From assembly GCF_029223285.1 (NCBI RefSeq), contig NZ_JARHUJ010000001.1, positions 992,001 through 1,056,000 on the forward strand: DNA of 64,000 nt, read 5' to 3'. The notes under the pieces are model-generated. The model made no database searches. It saw nothing but the letters and a program-made list of their open reading frames with translations, and was not told where the DNA came from. Position 1 is the first letter of the stretch. The number at the start of each line of letters is the position of its first letter. The stretch is from Paraflavitalea sp. CAU 1676. GTDB taxonomy: Bacteria; Bacteroidota; Bacteroidia; Chitinophagales; Chitinophagaceae. The position numbers were made by a program, and so were the translations under genes. Positions 63,782 to 64,000 of this stretch are shown here, one piece after another.

Positions 63782-64000
63782 TTATGGGTTCACGTATCTC
63801 CATTTAAAGCCGTTCCATTGTGAGTAAACTCCCTTTGCCACCTGAATGATCTCCTTTTCGCCGATGCCTGTTTGCCGCGAGGCTTCGCTCACGCTTTCGT
63901 ATTTGGCGATCAGCTTGCCACGGTGGGTGTATTGCTTGATCGGTTTGCGGCGGGTGTAGCCGCCATAGGTCTTGGGCCATTTGGAGCGGTCGGCGATCTT
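63782..64000 (-). CDS. C-terminal part of a NUMOD1-like DNA-binding protein (partial)
   Basis: An open frame on the minus strand enters from the right edge and gives 72 residues before a TAA at 63782-63784. The end reads IKQYTHRGKLIAKYESVSEA then SRQTGIGEKEII and GFKWRYVNP, which follows the NUMOD1 pattern (beta hairpin, helix-turn-helix, closing G-F/Y-x-W-R-Y). NUMOD1 domains bind DNA and often accompany homing endonucleases or regulators. The N-terminal part lies outside the window, so the catalytic domain, if any, cannot be seen. Confidence 0.7.
   Translation of the reverse strand, partial: KIADRSKWPKTYGGYTRRKPIKQYTHRGKLIAKYESVSEASRQTGIGEKEIIQVAKGVYSQWNGFKWRYVNP

Overview
The window looks like a chromosome segment of a Bacteroidota bacterium, most likely Chitinophagaceae or a close relative. 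Reasons: a SusC/SusD pair with its own ECF sigma factor and FecR anti-sigma factor, a type IX secretion C-terminal sorting domain, TPR-kinase and propeller-kinase architectures, promoters of the TTTG / TAnnTTTG kind, and almost no Shine-Dalgarno sequences. No phage, insertion sequence, CRISPR array or rRNA operon is visible. Taxonomy is inferred from gene content only.

Layout. 0-2.3 kb (minus): a papain-like peptidase, a small protein sharing its C-terminal domain, and a lipoprotein. 2.4-5.0 kb (minus): a LytTR response regulator and TPR sensor kinase operon. 5.4-7.6 kb: a 732-aa protein of unknown function. 8.0-8.6 kb: a NarL-type regulator bracketed by two copies of a perfect palindrome. 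8.8-15.6 kb: housekeeping genes (rsmG, a GT2 glycosyltransferase, tgt, an esterase, an LptF/G permease, citrate synthase). 15.7-24.7 kb (minus): recD-recC-recB preceded by a DHFR-fold gene. 25-32.5 kb: accessory metabolism and regulation (a GlxA-type AraC regulator, three RDD membrane proteins of which one is frameshifted, an aldo/keto reductase and MFS pair with a divergent LysR regulator, an HSL-type esterase).

32.7-39.8 kb is visibly more AT-rich: a VWA protein with a T9SS tail, a methyltransferase, a VanZ-like protein, a DapF homologue with a substituted catalytic cysteine, and a large propeller histidine kinase. It is followed by tRNA-Ala(GGC) at 40.0 kb and a secreted FAD oxidoreductase. 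42.6-54.9 kb (minus) is one nutrient-acquisition locus: ECF sigma factor, FecR, SusC with an STN signalling domain, SusD, a large FG-GAP/ASPIC-UnbV lipoprotein and a vanadium-haloperoxidase-like PAP2 lipoprotein. 55.2-63.6 kb (plus): an MFS transporter, a TPR-HTH regulator, and a three-gene TonB receptor / acidic lipoprotein / beta-propeller phytase operon. The right edge cuts a NUMOD1-like protein.

Working together: sigma factor, FecR and the STN domain of SusC form a complete substrate-sensing trans-envelope relay. The TonB receptor-lipoprotein-phytase operon reads as a phosphate or inositol-phosphate scavenging unit. The aldo/keto reductase and MFS genes are probably controlled by the divergent LysR protein through a T-N11-A palindrome between them. 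The most novel-looking items are the small domain shared by the peptidase and its neighbour, the undescribed acidic lipoprotein of the phytase operon, and several clear but unassigned operator palindromes.
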